A stretch of DNA of 28,443 nucleotides. Origin: SAR202 cluster bacterium. GTDB lineage: Bacteria; Chloroflexota; Dehalococcoidia; SAR202; CAJWER01. The stretch is from assembly GCA_030740335.1 (NCBI GenBank), contig JASLXL010000170.1, forward strand, positions 1-28,443, in the 5' to 3' direction. The position numbers were made by a program, and so were the translations under genes. The notes under the pieces are model-generated. The model had not been told where the DNA came from. It saw only the letters and a program-made list of their open reading frames with translations, and searched no databases. This document shows, piece after piece, positions 16,220-24,151 of the stretch (within the stretch, counting starts at the first letter, position 1; every line of letters begins with the position of its first letter).

Positions 16220-17382
16220 CTGAAAGCAATGGTCATGTGGTAGCGAGAGGTATCCTTTCCAAGACCAATGACGGCTACGGATTCTTGAAATTCGATAAGT
16301 CGGATAGGACCTCGGACACTAACAAACAGGGTTCCAACGGGGATGTCTATGTTTCCCAGTCCCAGATCCGGAGGTTCGGACTCAGGTCTGGAGACCAGGT
16401 GGCAGGGCAGGTTCGACCTCCAAAAGATGGTGAGCGCTATTTCAGCCTGATTCGGGTCGAGGCTATCAACGACATCGATCCGGACGCTGCCAGAACCCGA
16501 CCTCACTTCGAGGAGTTGGTCCCAATATTCCCGGAGGAGCGCATTGTTCTAGAGACCGAGCCGAATGAGCTTTCGACACGGGTAATCGACATGATTTCGC
16601 CGATAGGCCTCGGACAGCGCGGTTTGATTGTCTCTCCGCCCAAGGCGGGCAAGACGACCCTCCTCAAGCAGATAGCCAACGGAATCGCCAAGAATTCTCC
16701 CGATGTTCACTTGATGGTAGCTCTGATAGGGGAGCGTCCAGAAGAGGTCACGGACATGAGCCGGTCTGTCGCTGGTGAGGTGTTCAGCTCGACCTTTGAT
16801 GAGCCAGTGGAGGACCATTGCAGGGTGGCGGAGCTGGCGCTGGAGCGTGCGAAGAGGCTTGTTGAGGCGGGACGGGACGTTGTGGTACTCCTCGACAGCC
16901 TGACTCGGCTGACTCGAGCATACAATCTGGCGGTGCCTACCAGCGGCAGGACCCTGTCTGGCGGCATCGATCCCGTTGCTTTGTATCCGCCAAAGCGCTT
17001 CTTCGGAGCGGCCCGTAATGCCGAGAATGGCGGGAGTCTGACGATCGTCGCCGCATGCCTGATAGATACCGGCAGCCGAATGGACGACGTTATCTACGAG
17101 GAGTTCAAGGGCACTGGCAACATGGAAGTGCACTTGGACCGCAAGCTTTCGGAGAAGCGGGTATTCCCTGCGATAGACATCCCCAGGAGCGGCACACGCC
17201 GTGAGGAACTGCTACTTGATGAGTACGAGCTCAAGCAGGTGTGGCTACTGCGCCGTATGGTGAGCATGATCAGCACCGATTCAGTCCAGAGCGCCGAGGC
17301 TACGTCCAAGGTGATTGAACGATTGAAGAAGACCAAAACCAACAAAGACTTCCTCGACAATCTTGGCAAGGACGCGGCGTAG
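16216..17382 (+). CDS. rho: Transcription termination factor Rho, short form
   Basis: Hexameric RNA-dependent ATPase that ends transcription. 388 residues. The protein begins directly with the cold-shock-type RNA-binding domain ([16 protein letters not shown]), then the RecA-like motor with Walker A PPKAGKTT (K146), [12 protein letters not shown], Walker [16 protein letters not shown], and the Q-loop and R-loop region [20 protein letters not shown]. An in-frame TAA at 16204-16206 rules out an N-terminal extension, so the three-helix Rho_N domain found in E. coli is absent, which explains the shift of the Walker lysine from about 184 to 146. The start has AAGGAA five bases upstream and overlaps the stop of a 25-codon ORF. 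Confidence 0.97.
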   Translation: MTESNGHVVARGILSKTNDGYGFLKFDKSDRTSDTNKQGSNGDVYVSQSQIRRFGLRSGDQVAGQVRPPKDGERYFSLIRVEAINDIDPDAARTRPHFEELVPIFPEERIVLETEPNELSTRVIDMISPIGLGQRGLIVSPPKAGKTTLLKQIANGIAKNSPDVHLMVALIGERPEEVTDMSRSVAGEVFSSTFDEPVEDHCRVAELALERAKRLVEAGRDVVVLLDSLTRLTRAYNLAVPTSGRTLSGGIDPVALYPPKRFFGAARNAENGGSLTIVAACLIDTGSRMDDVIYEEFKGTGNMEVHLDRKLSEKRVFPAIDIPRSGTRREELLLDEYELKQVWLLRRMVSMISTDSVQSAEATSKVIERLKKTKTNKDFLDNLGKDAA

Positions 17383-17427
17383 TCGCTCCATCGGTGTCAA
17401 CCTAAGAAATAAAGGCAAAAAATCTTA

Positions 17428-17457
17428 TTGACAATGTAGGATTAGCTAAGATATAGT
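17428..17457 (+). promoter_or_regulatory. Strong promoter of the 953-aa surface-protein gene
   Basis: A perfect -35 TTGACA (17428-17433), an 18-base spacer and TATAGT (17452-17457, five of six consensus bases), in AT-rich DNA. The predicted start near 17464 gives a leader of roughly 320 bases. Confidence 0.65.
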
Positions 17458-17474
17458 TGCGCTTGATTTCGCAG

Positions 17475-17526
17475 AGCAGCGTCTCGGTGTCAATGGCGCA
17501 CTTCGAACGCCTTAGCTGCTGAGACG
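17475..17526 (+). promoter_or_regulatory. Leader element with two alternative stems
   Basis: Near the 5' end of the predicted leader, AGCAGC (17475-17480) can pair with GCTGCT (17515-17520), while CGTCTC (17480-17485) can pair with GAGACG (17521-17526). The two pairings conflict topologically. An inner stem GGCG/CGCC (17495-17498 with 17508-17511) is compatible with either. It could be a switch or simply a stabilising structure. Confidence 0.4.
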
Positions 17527-17604
17527 ACTAGTGATAATTTGTGCAAGTGGCCTCCGATGCTACTTGACAACCTATGGTGCATGGTGTACAAACTAAACTG
17601 CTCA

Positions 17605-17630
17605 ATTGAAGGAGAGAGTGAGGCTTCAAT
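17605..17630 (+). promoter_or_regulatory. Leader hairpin with GA-rich loop
   Basis: ATTGAAG (17605-17611) pairs with CTTCAAT (17624-17630) around the loop GAGAGAGTGAGG. It lies in the leader about 155 bases before the start codon. The purine-rich loop could bind ribosome or protein. Confidence 0.4.
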
Positions 17631-17722
17631 GGCGCCGTTGGGCGCTGCGCTGAGGGCAAGGCCTTCGGTGATTCCTGGGAGACAAGTTCGTCCCGGGATT
17701 TTCTTTGTTGTAAACGAAAGCC

Positions 17723-17752
17723 CAGTTCAAGTCAGTTCAAGTCAGTTCAAGT
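17723..17752 (+). repeat. Three perfect tandem copies of a 10-base repeat before the start codon
   Basis: CAGTTCAAGT occurs at 17723-17732, 17733-17742 and 17743-17752. The array ends 33 bases before the GTG start. In DNA it spaces copies by about one helical turn; in RNA it would be an unstructured repeated tract. Confidence 0.75.
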
Positions 17753-17785
17753 CGTAGTAAGCGGAAACACTAAGGGGGTAGGCTT

Positions 17786-20647
17786 GTGAAGTATCCATTG
17801 AGAACTCTGTCCATCGTAGTGGCTCTGGGGCTGCTGGTGGCCGCCATAGCGGCAGGCCCGGCCTTTTTAGGGTTACAGCCGGTGGAAGCCGCGACGGTAA
17901 CCATAGATGAAGACGAAGTTGAGTTCGCCACGGCTGCCGGTGTTGATATCAGTTCTGCCAGCCTGAACTCGACGACCACGATCTTTGTCCGCGACGATGC
18001 CCTTGAGACCACCAAGAGTGGTACTGCGGTGTTCAGCGGAATCCCGGCGAACTCGACATTCTTTGATATCGCCAACGGCGAGGCGGGTACTACGGCGGCT
18101 GCCGCGACGTCAACGGGTGTAACTGTAGTGCTGACGGCGGCAGATTATGCCTCGTCTTCACCTAGTACCACGCCGTTAACGGGCAACCCGACCGCCACGG
18201 TCGGATCGTCCAGTTCTTTCGTCGTCGGTGCTGACGCGGATGCTGGAACGTTTACCATCCTCGTGGCCGCTAGCGCCACGACCACCGGTACCTTCTCGTA
18301 TCACGTTCAGGACGTGTGGACCGGTACCGATTCCACTTTGCGGCGGGCCAAGATCATCAGTACGTCCGACCCCGCGGGCGAGTACGTCACCATAAGTGAG
18401 GTAGCGTCGGCCACCGACTCCACGGCCGATGCAACGTCCAGAGTGTTCAGCGGCCTCGTGTTCTTGTCCTCTGACGCGGCGACCCAGGGCACCAACAGCG
18501 ACGGCGTGTGGGTACAGGACGCCGACGTCGTGACGGTTCAGTACTTGGACTCTGCGGGGGTGGTACTGGACAGCGACACCGTGACCGTTGACGGCGTCAA
18601 GCCCACTATTGCGGCAATCACACCGGCGGACGGGCATGTTACCAACGTGGCGAACCCGACTGTCACCTTTGACGTAACTGACTCGGGCTCAGGGATCTCG
18701 ACGACCAACTTCGCCACCGACCTGACCCTGGCGATCAATGGGACAGCGGTCTCGAACATCTCGTTCCAGGCCATCGCGGACGGATTCCGAGCCATCTATG
18801 CCTCAGGTGTAGCCTGGACGACGGCGACTAGTACTACTGGTGGCTTTGCCGTCACGGATAGCGAGGAATTTAGCTTGACGATTACCGCTACAGACCAGGC
18901 GGGTAATACCCAGACGGTGGAAACGACCGCTGCTAACGTCACGATTGACAAGACCGCTCCGGTCCTGTCGTCTGCCGCAACAGGCGCGGCGAATACAGCG
19001 ATCGTGGTGACCTTCAGCGACACCGTGGGACTTGACGCAACGACAATCGATGCGTCCGACTTTACAATTTCCGACAGCGTGACCGTATCCGCCGCTGCGG
19101 TGGATGCCGACAACAAGAACGTGGTCAATCTGACAGTTTCCGCTATGGTTTCCGATTTGAAGCCAACGGTAACAGTGTCAGGCATAAGCGACACGGCCGG
19201 TAACGAGGTCACTGCCGCCTCTGTGGTGACCGCTACTGACGGTGTGAAGGCTGTCCAGTCTTCAGTCACCGTTGACAAGAGTTTGGCCATCCTGGCCGAT
19301 GTAGTGACGACCTCCCTTGGCACTGACGAGAAGATGGCCGTTGACTGGCCCCTAGTCACGCTCGGCGGTCCGAGTGGAGCGACCAGCAACGGTGCGCTCA
19401 CTGCGACGTCGCCAACGCCGAACAACTTTGAGGCTGCGGCAACGGTTGTTGCTGGCGATACGACGGGAGCCTACGGTGTGTCCATCCAGTCCAAGGATCT
19501 GGGTAACAACCTGACCGACAACTTGACGGATGTCACGGCGGAGACGCCGAGCATCAGCGGCGCGGTCCTTACGGTAGCTAACGGGCCTCTAGGTGATACA
19601 GACTTCAGTGGTGCCGTAGGTCCATCCGATGTCACCGTGTTCATGAACGCGACGACTACTGGCGCACCAGCGGTTAGTGCCGTTGACGCGAGCGCTAGGA
19701 CCATCACCCTCGCGAGCGCTGCAACATCGACCGAGGCTTGGACGGTCACGTACAGCTATTCGCCGAACAAAGTCGAGATTGATCAGTCCGCCCCTGCGGT
19801 GACCTTCGACCCCGATGGCTCGGCGGATGTGCAGAACCAGTCGCCGTTTGTTCGCCTTATCTTTGATGAGGATGAGTACCCCGGTGACAGCTACAAGACG
19901 GTAACGCTGACAAAGGCCGAGCTCACTGATCCGGATGGGGTCGCCACGGACATTTTGGCCAGCTTCTCCACCGGTGACGACATTGAGTTCATCTGGGCGG
20001 CCACCGATTTGGCCTTGGGCGCGTACACCTTGAAGGTGAGCGCCACGGATACGGCGGGCAACGCTCTAACCGATGCTTCTGGCACGTTTACCATAGCGAA
20101 GCGCACAGTTACTTTGGCCATCAGGCCGGGCTGGAACCTAGTGTCCCTGCCCGACTCGCCGGCGGCCACGGCATCGGACGTGAACGACGTGTTCAACTCC
20201 GACAAGATAGACGTGGTGCTGAGCTACGATGCGGTTCGTAACAATTGGTTCAGCGCGACCCGACAGTCCGACGGCACCCTGGGCAGGCCCGGTAGTGGGC
20301 TCGCTTTGACCGCGGTGACAACCGGCAAGGGCTACTGGGTCCATTCGACGGCAGTCATATCCCTGAAAGTCGACGTACCTGGCCTGTCGCCGGGCGCGCC
20401 TTCACAGCCGCCGAGCTTCGCACTGACGAGGGGCTGGAACCTGGTGTCCTACACGACATCGGACCTGGCCGTGGCCACGATTGATGTAGACGACTACTTC
20501 ACCGGCCTCGATTGGTCGAGGGCCTTTGGTTACGACAATGCGACGAACAAGTTTACGAGCCTGCTGCCGGATACTACAAACACGGTGGCTCTGGGTAAGG
20601 CATACTGGGTATTCCTGAACAAGGCCGGTACGCTAGTTCCCCCGTAA
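17786..20647 (+). CDS. Large secreted Ig-like-domain protein with GWNLVS repeats (S-layer candidate)
   Basis: 953 residues from a GTG with AAGGGGGT upstream. A Sec signal peptide (core about 7-30) probably ends after VEA at 35. The mature protein is rich in Ala, Thr, Ser, Val and Asp and contains no cysteine. From about residue 270 it shows bacterial Ig-like or cadherin-like units (GVKPTIAAITPADG, TATDQAGNTQTVE, DKTAPVLSSA, ATDTAGNALTDASG). The C-terminus has two related units of about 100 residues starting at GWNLVS 782-787 and 883-888, each ending in GK-x-YWV. The strong promoter, long leader, secretion signal and low Cys content are as expected of an abundant S-layer or cell-surface protein, but no SLH or sortase motif is seen. 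A strong terminator follows. An adhesin or secreted filament protein is the alternative. Confidence 0.85.
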   Translation: MKYPLRTLSIVVALGLLVAAIAAGPAFLGLQPVEAATVTIDEDEVEFATAAGVDISSASLNSTTTIFVRDDALETTKSGTAVFSGIPANSTFFDIANGEAGTTAAAATSTGVTVVLTAADYASSSPSTTPLTGNPTATVGSSSSFVVGADADAGTFTILVAASATTTGTFSYHVQDVWTGTDSTLRRAKIISTSDPAGEYVTISEVASATDSTADATSRVFSGLVFLSSDAATQGTNSDGVWVQDADVVTVQYLDSAGVVLDSDTVTVDGVKPTIAAITPADGHVTNVANPTVTFDVTDSGSGISTTNFATDLTLAINGTAVSNISFQAIADGFRAIYASGVAWTTATSTTGGFAVTDSEEFSLTITATDQAGNTQTVETTAANVTIDKTAPVLSSAATGAANTAIVVTFSDTVGLDATTIDASDFTISDSVTVSAAAVDADNKNVVNLTVSAMVSDLKPTVTVSGISDTAGNEVTAASVVTATDGVKAVQSSVTVDKSLAILADVVTTSLGTDEKMAVDWPLVTLGGPSGATSNGALTATSPTPNNFEAAATVVAGDTTGAYGVSIQSKDLGNNLTDNLTDVTAETPSISGAVLTVANGPLGDTDFSGAVGPSDVTVFMNATTTGAPAVSAVDASARTITLASAATSTEAWTVTYSYSPNKVEIDQSAPAVTFDPDGSADVQNQSPFVRLIFDEDEYPGDSYKTVTLTKAELTDPDGVATDILASFSTGDDIEFIWAATDLALGAYTLKVSATDTAGNALTDASGTFTIAKRTVTLAIRPGWNLVSLPDSPAATASDVNDVFNSDKIDVVLSYDAVRNNWFSATRQSDGTLGRPGSGLALTAVTTGKGYWVHSTAVISLKVDVPGLSPGAPSQPPSFALTRGWNLVSYTTSDLAVATIDVDDYFTGLDWSRAFGYDNATNKFTSLLPDTTNTVALGKAYWVFLNKAGTLVPP

Positions 20648-20696
20648 ATTGGGAGCACGATCGAAACCGAATTAGTTAGCGGGATAGGATAGTAAA

Positions 20697-20734
20697 GCCT
20701 CCCTCCTCCGTCATGGGGGAGGGAGGCTTTTTTT
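20697..20734 (+). terminator. Strong intrinsic terminator after the surface-protein gene
   Basis: GCCTCCCTCC (20697-20706) pairs perfectly with GGAGGGAGGC (20718-20727) and is followed by seven T (20728-20734). The T-run directly touches the GAGGAG ribosome-binding site of the next gene. Confidence 0.93.
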
Positions 20735-20744
20735 GAGGAGCAAG

Positions 20745-21884
20745 ATGAAGGGACAGATTGTGGTGCGGCCAGTACTAGCGTTTGTTGTGGCGGCGATTGC
20801 CGTCAGCGTTCTTGTTGAGGCCGCCACTGCGCAGGTGCCACCCATCCCTGCGATCTATTCGGGCACAGCGACTGTTGGGGGCCAACTGGTCCCCGATGGT
20901 CAGTTCATTATTGGAAAGGTCGGAAACTACGAATCCGATCCGGCTTTTGTGAGTAATGGGGCTTTCGACCTGGTTGTGGCTCCGCAAGACTCGAGTCTGA
21001 TTAATCAAAAATTGTCATTTTTCCTCGGTGGCCGGGTTGAAGGGGACCGAACAGTTAATTTCGTGCCAGCCTCTGTAGATCTGAATTTTGATCTGGCATT
21101 TCCGAAACTACCTGACCCGACGCCTACCCCGACCGCGATTCCTACGGCCACGCCGCGGACGGCGCCAACCATTGTCTATTCTGGTTCGATCATCGTTGCG
21201 GGAGGCGACGTACCCCCGGGGGCAACATTGGTGGCGAATCTGGGATCCTACCAATCACTTTCAGCCCTTATTGAAGGAAACAACTACAGAGCTTTGGTCG
21301 TTGACCCGCGGGACGGAGAACTGCTTGGTGAGCCGATTGTCTTTACACTTAATGGATTTCCAGCTACCCAAGGTGCGACTTATGAAGAGGGTGAACTGAG
21401 CCGTAACCTGGACCTGATATTTGTCGGATTGCCGGCGCCGACGGCGACGCCGACGCTGACTCCTGTGCCTACAGCTACACCGGCTCCGACGGCGACGCCA
21501 TTGCCGACTGCAACGCCAACTTCGACTCCGACACCTACGCCGACGGCCACAGCCACGCCGACCGCAATACCGAGTGCAACGCCAACGAGGACACCTACAC
21601 CTACACGGACCCCGGCGCCGACCTTTACACCTCGGCCTACCCGCACGCCAATTCCGGAGGCCACGGCCACGGAGATACCCACGCAGATACCCACGCAGAT
21701 TCCGTCTCCAACGTCTACGGCTATACAGGCCACATCTACGGTCACGCCAGAAGAAGAGGGAGGCGGATTCGCGTGTGTTCCGTTCTTAAACGTGTCAGCA
21801 GGGACTGGAGCGATGAATTCGCTGCTATTGCTAGGCCCGATAGGTTTGATCGCGGGGTATCGCAGAATCCGCCGCCGTCCATAG
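20745..21884 (+). CDS. Secreted two-domain protein with Pro/Thr stalk and C-terminal anchor
   Basis: 379 residues from the ATG at 20745, with GAGGAG four bases upstream; a TTG at 20733 lies in the terminator T-run. The Sec signal ends near ATA at 29. Two related beta-rich domains follow: about 37-119 ([16 protein letters not shown] to LNFDLAF) and 144-227 ([16 protein letters not shown] to RNLDLIF), evidently a tandem duplication. A Pro/Thr/Ala stalk spans about 230-335. The tail has [11 protein letters not shown] with the only Cys (C344), a hydrophobic helix (about 353-371) and RRIRRRP at the end. This three-part tail resembles Cys-containing surface-sorting signals. Likely a stalked cell-surface protein; ligand unknown. 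Its expression may depend on read-through of the preceding terminator. Confidence 0.85.
   Translation: MKGQIVVRPVLAFVVAAIAVSVLVEAATAQVPPIPAIYSGTATVGGQLVPDGQFIIGKVGNYESDPAFVSNGAFDLVVAPQDSSLINQKLSFFLGGRVEGDRTVNFVPASVDLNFDLAFPKLPDPTPTPTAIPTATPRTAPTIVYSGSIIVAGGDVPPGATLVANLGSYQSLSALIEGNNYRALVVDPRDGELLGEPIVFTLNGFPATQGATYEEGELSRNLDLIFVGLPAPTATPTLTPVPTATPAPTATPLPTATPTSTPTPTPTATATPTAIPSATPTRTPTPTRTPAPTFTPRPTRTPIPEATATEIPTQIPTQIPSPTSTAIQATSTVTPEEEGGGFACVPFLNVSAGTGAMNSLLLLGPIGLIAGYRRIRRRP
21432..21749 (+). repeat. Low-complexity Pro-Thr coding repeat
   Basis: Imperfect short repeats of the type ACGCCGAC / CCTACA encode about 106 residues rich in TPTP, TATP and TRTP. A 12-base direct repeat (ATACCCACGCAG, twice) encodes the IPTQIPTQ part. 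Such tracts vary in length by slippage. Confidence 0.8.
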
Positions 21885-22094
21885 GATTCGAGTGAGCAAT
21901 ATCGGTAGCGCCTCTGGTGTTTCCAAAAAATCAACGAGTCGTTCGTGCCGAGTGACACTCCTGTTTGCCCGTTTCTGTTCTCGATGGTCCTATTGATGGC
22001 TTTACCAGATTCACGTCGGCTGGTTTCGGTCTCCGTACCCTTGTAGTCTCTGATGTCATCCCCATCTGAAGATTACGCCACGTGGGAGTGTGCC

Positions 22095-22889
22095 ATGTAT
22101 TCAGAAACCACCAACGCCGCGGCTCGATATCTGGCTAGTGCCAGGCTGGACCGCGTCCGCCTGGAAAGCCTCGATTCGGAGCTCACGCCTGGAGATGAAC
22201 TCTCGGCCTATGTCGTACAGGATGCACTCCATAAACGGCTCAGTGAGGCGGGCGCAGGGGCTGTGTCTGGTCATAAAATAGGCTGTACCACGTCGATCAT
22301 GCAGAGCTACCTGGGAATTGATACCCCCTGCGCCGGCGGGGTATTTGAGCCGACGGAACGTCGTCGAGACGGTGTGTTTTCCTTTGACGAACTGCTACAC
22401 CCTGGTGTAGAGTGCGAACTGGCCGTGCGGCTAGGTACGGACCTTAGTCCCGGTGACGCCCCTTTCGATGCTGTTTCCGTGGCTGATGCTGTTGAGGCAG
22501 TCACTCCCGCAATTGAGATCGTCGATGACCGTTGGGTCGACTACAAGGAGATTGATACCCCGTCGCTGATCGCGGATGATTTTTTCGGCGCCGGTTGTGT
22601 TCTTGGCGATGATGCGCAGAATTGGCGGGAGTTGGATTTATCCGACGTTGAGGGCTCGATGACGATAAATGGTGAGCTTGTGGGCAGCGGCAAGGGCTCG
22701 GCGATACTAGATCAGCCTCTTTCGGCACTTGCTTGGCTTGCAAACTTGATGGCGCAACGTGGCAAGTCCTTACGGGCGGGGGAGTTTGTTCTACTCGGTA
22801 GCCTCGTTGAGACAAAATGGGTGGAACGGGGCGACCTGGTCGATATCGACCTCGGCATCCTCGGTCGTGCCACTGCACACTTCGTTTAG
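22095..22889 (+). CDS. 2-keto-4-pentenoate hydratase / 2-oxohepta-3-ene-1,7-dioate hydratase family (MhpD-like)
   Basis: FAH-superfamily hydratase that adds water to 2-hydroxypentadienoate-type intermediates of meta-cleavage pathways, or a decarboxylase of the same fold. 264 residues from the ATG at 22095, which has GGGAG six bases upstream; an ATG at 22053 lacks a ribosome-binding site. The active-site Lys is K61 in GHKIGCT. The metal-binding glutamates are E106 and E108 in GVECELAV and E141 in AIEIVDD, in line with E106/E108/E139 of E. coli MhpD. C-terminal motifs LGSLVETKWVERGD are typical. It is followed at once by a small hairpin terminator, so it is probably monocistronic. No ring-cleavage dioxygenase lies nearby, so the true substrate is open. 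Confidence 0.9.
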   Translation: MYSETTNAAARYLASARLDRVRLESLDSELTPGDELSAYVVQDALHKRLSEAGAGAVSGHKIGCTTSIMQSYLGIDTPCAGGVFEPTERRRDGVFSFDELLHPGVECELAVRLGTDLSPGDAPFDAVSVADAVEAVTPAIEIVDDRWVDYKEIDTPSLIADDFFGAGCVLGDDAQNWRELDLSDVEGSMTINGELVGSGKGSAILDQPLSALAWLANLMAQRGKSLRAGEFVLLGSLVETKWVERGDLVDIDLGILGRATAHFV

Positions 22890-22907
22890 GCGCTACAAGC
22901 GCTTTTT
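22890..22907 (+). terminator. Short intrinsic terminator after the hydratase gene
   Basis: GCGCT (22890-22894), loop ACA, AGCGC (22898-22902) and five T (22903-22907), overlapping the last base of the hydratase stop codon's codon-plus-one region. The stem is short, so strength is uncertain. Confidence 0.5.
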
Positions 22908-23122
22908 GAGGGTGTGGGATGTGCCTGGGAAGGTTTTGTTGGGTCTTTTTTCGGTGGGGATGGGTCTCTACCTGTAATGCTGAGGACGCCCTCGGAGAAG
23001 TATTTGTAGGGCCACACTTACCTCAGGGCACGAAGACACCCCATTCCCCGTGCCTTTGCGGACGGTTGGGGTGATATGCCCTGGTTTGGGTTGATGTCTT
23101 GTGCTGAGGGGAGTCCCAAGAC

Positions 23123-23926
23123 TTGACCGTAGAAGGCGTCCACAAGACCACCGGCATGGTTTACACCGAGGCTGGCGACGGTCCGGCTGTTGTCCTGGTT
23201 CACGGATGGGCGTGCGATCGCAGTTTCTGGCGCAACCAGATTGAAGCGCTTTCCGGCGTCTGCCGAGTACTAGCGCCCGACCTCCGCGGGCATGGCGCGT
23301 CGTCTGTGCCTGAGGACGGCTACTCTTTGGACCGGCTGGCTGGGGACATTCACTCTGTATGCCATGGCCTGGGGGCGGTTCCGTTCGTGCTGGTGGGCCA
23401 CTCCATGGGCGGAATGGTTGCACAGCGCTACGCACTAGACCATCCCGACGATCTGGCGGGCCTTGTATTGGTGGCTACGACCGCTGCCGACCCTGAAAAG
23501 GTTCTGGTATCAAGGCAGATAGCGTCGGCATCTCCCGGGGAAGGCTTTCGGAGCGCCTTCCTGCGCTACTCGGCATCGTGGTTCACTCCCGATTCGGACC
23601 CTGAGCTGGTGTTGTGGGTGGAGGATCGCATGTTACGTACACCAGAGCACGTGGCTATGAAGCTGGTGGACGCATATGGTGATATGGACGTAAGAGAAGA
23701 ACTATCGGCGCTGGATATGCCGACGCTTGTAATAGGCGCTCGCGGGGACGCATCAACGCCTGTGGATAGGTCAGTCGAGCTATCGCAGCTGATTCCCGGC
23801 GCGAACCTAATCACGGTGGATGAGGTAGGTCACTTCGTGCAGCTTGAGCGCCCTGACAAGGTGAATGAGGCGCTCATGGAGTTCCTAGTAGGACTCGGGC
23901 ATTTACGGGGTCAAACGCACAACTAG
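23123..23926 (+). CDS. Alpha/beta-fold hydrolase
   Basis: 267 residues from a TTG at 23123 with GAGGGGAG about nine bases upstream; the nearest ATG (23156) would cut into the first strand. The canonical fold is clear: oxyanion loop VHGWACD, DLRGHGAS, nucleophile S94 in GHSMGG, acid D209 in GARGDASTP and H237 in EVGHFVQLE. Relatives include meta-cleavage-product hydrolases, 3-oxoadipate enol-lactonases and haloperoxidase-like esterases; the sequence alone does not decide. Its neighbour is an MhpD-type hydratase, and C-C bond hydrolases of this fold (MhpC type) act one step before it, so a shared pathway is possible. A terminator and 215 bases without a gene separate the two. Confidence 0.9.
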   Translation: MTVEGVHKTTGMVYTEAGDGPAVVLVHGWACDRSFWRNQIEALSGVCRVLAPDLRGHGASSVPEDGYSLDRLAGDIHSVCHGLGAVPFVLVGHSMGGMVAQRYALDHPDDLAGLVLVATTAADPEKVLVSRQIASASPGEGFRSAFLRYSASWFTPDSDPELVLWVEDRMLRTPEHVAMKLVDAYGDMDVREELSALDMPTLVIGARGDASTPVDRSVELSQLIPGANLITVDEVGHFVQLERPDKVNEALMEFLVGLGHLRGQTHN

Positions 23927-24146
23927 GTGTTCTAGGTCTGCCGTCCGGGTTCAGGCGCTCAATGAGCGGATACCGTTCGCGTGTCAGATCGTCCACGGCA
24001 TCCAGGAGTTGCCTCATTAGTTTCTGGGCCTGTATGTCGAGGCCGCAGCCGTGGTTGTCAAAGGCTGTGATCAGGCTCCCTACGCTCTCTTGGGCGTCGC
24101 GTCCATTTTCCGGGTACTCCGTTCAGTCCGTGCCCGACAGCGACAT
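23874..24146 (-). pseudogene. TGA-interrupted small ORF downstream of glnS
   Basis: On the minus strand an ATG at 24146 lies five bases after the glnS stop. Its frame reads seven codons (MSLSGTD), then TGA (24125-24123), then 82 open codons to TGA at 23876-23874. The part after the first TGA has coding-like composition (TEYPENGRDAQESVGSL, QKLMRQLLDAVDDLTRERYP) and looks helical. Its only internal ATG (24017) would give 47 residues. Its 3' end overlaps the convergent hydrolase gene. It may be a broken gene, a recoded ORF, or the result of a single-base error. No family is recognised. Confidence 0.35.
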
Positions 24147-24151
24147 CCTGT

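Noticed and set aside
21380..21958. Minus-strand ORF rich in Gly-Val repeats
   Set aside because: It is the antisense shadow of the Pro/Thr coding repeat.
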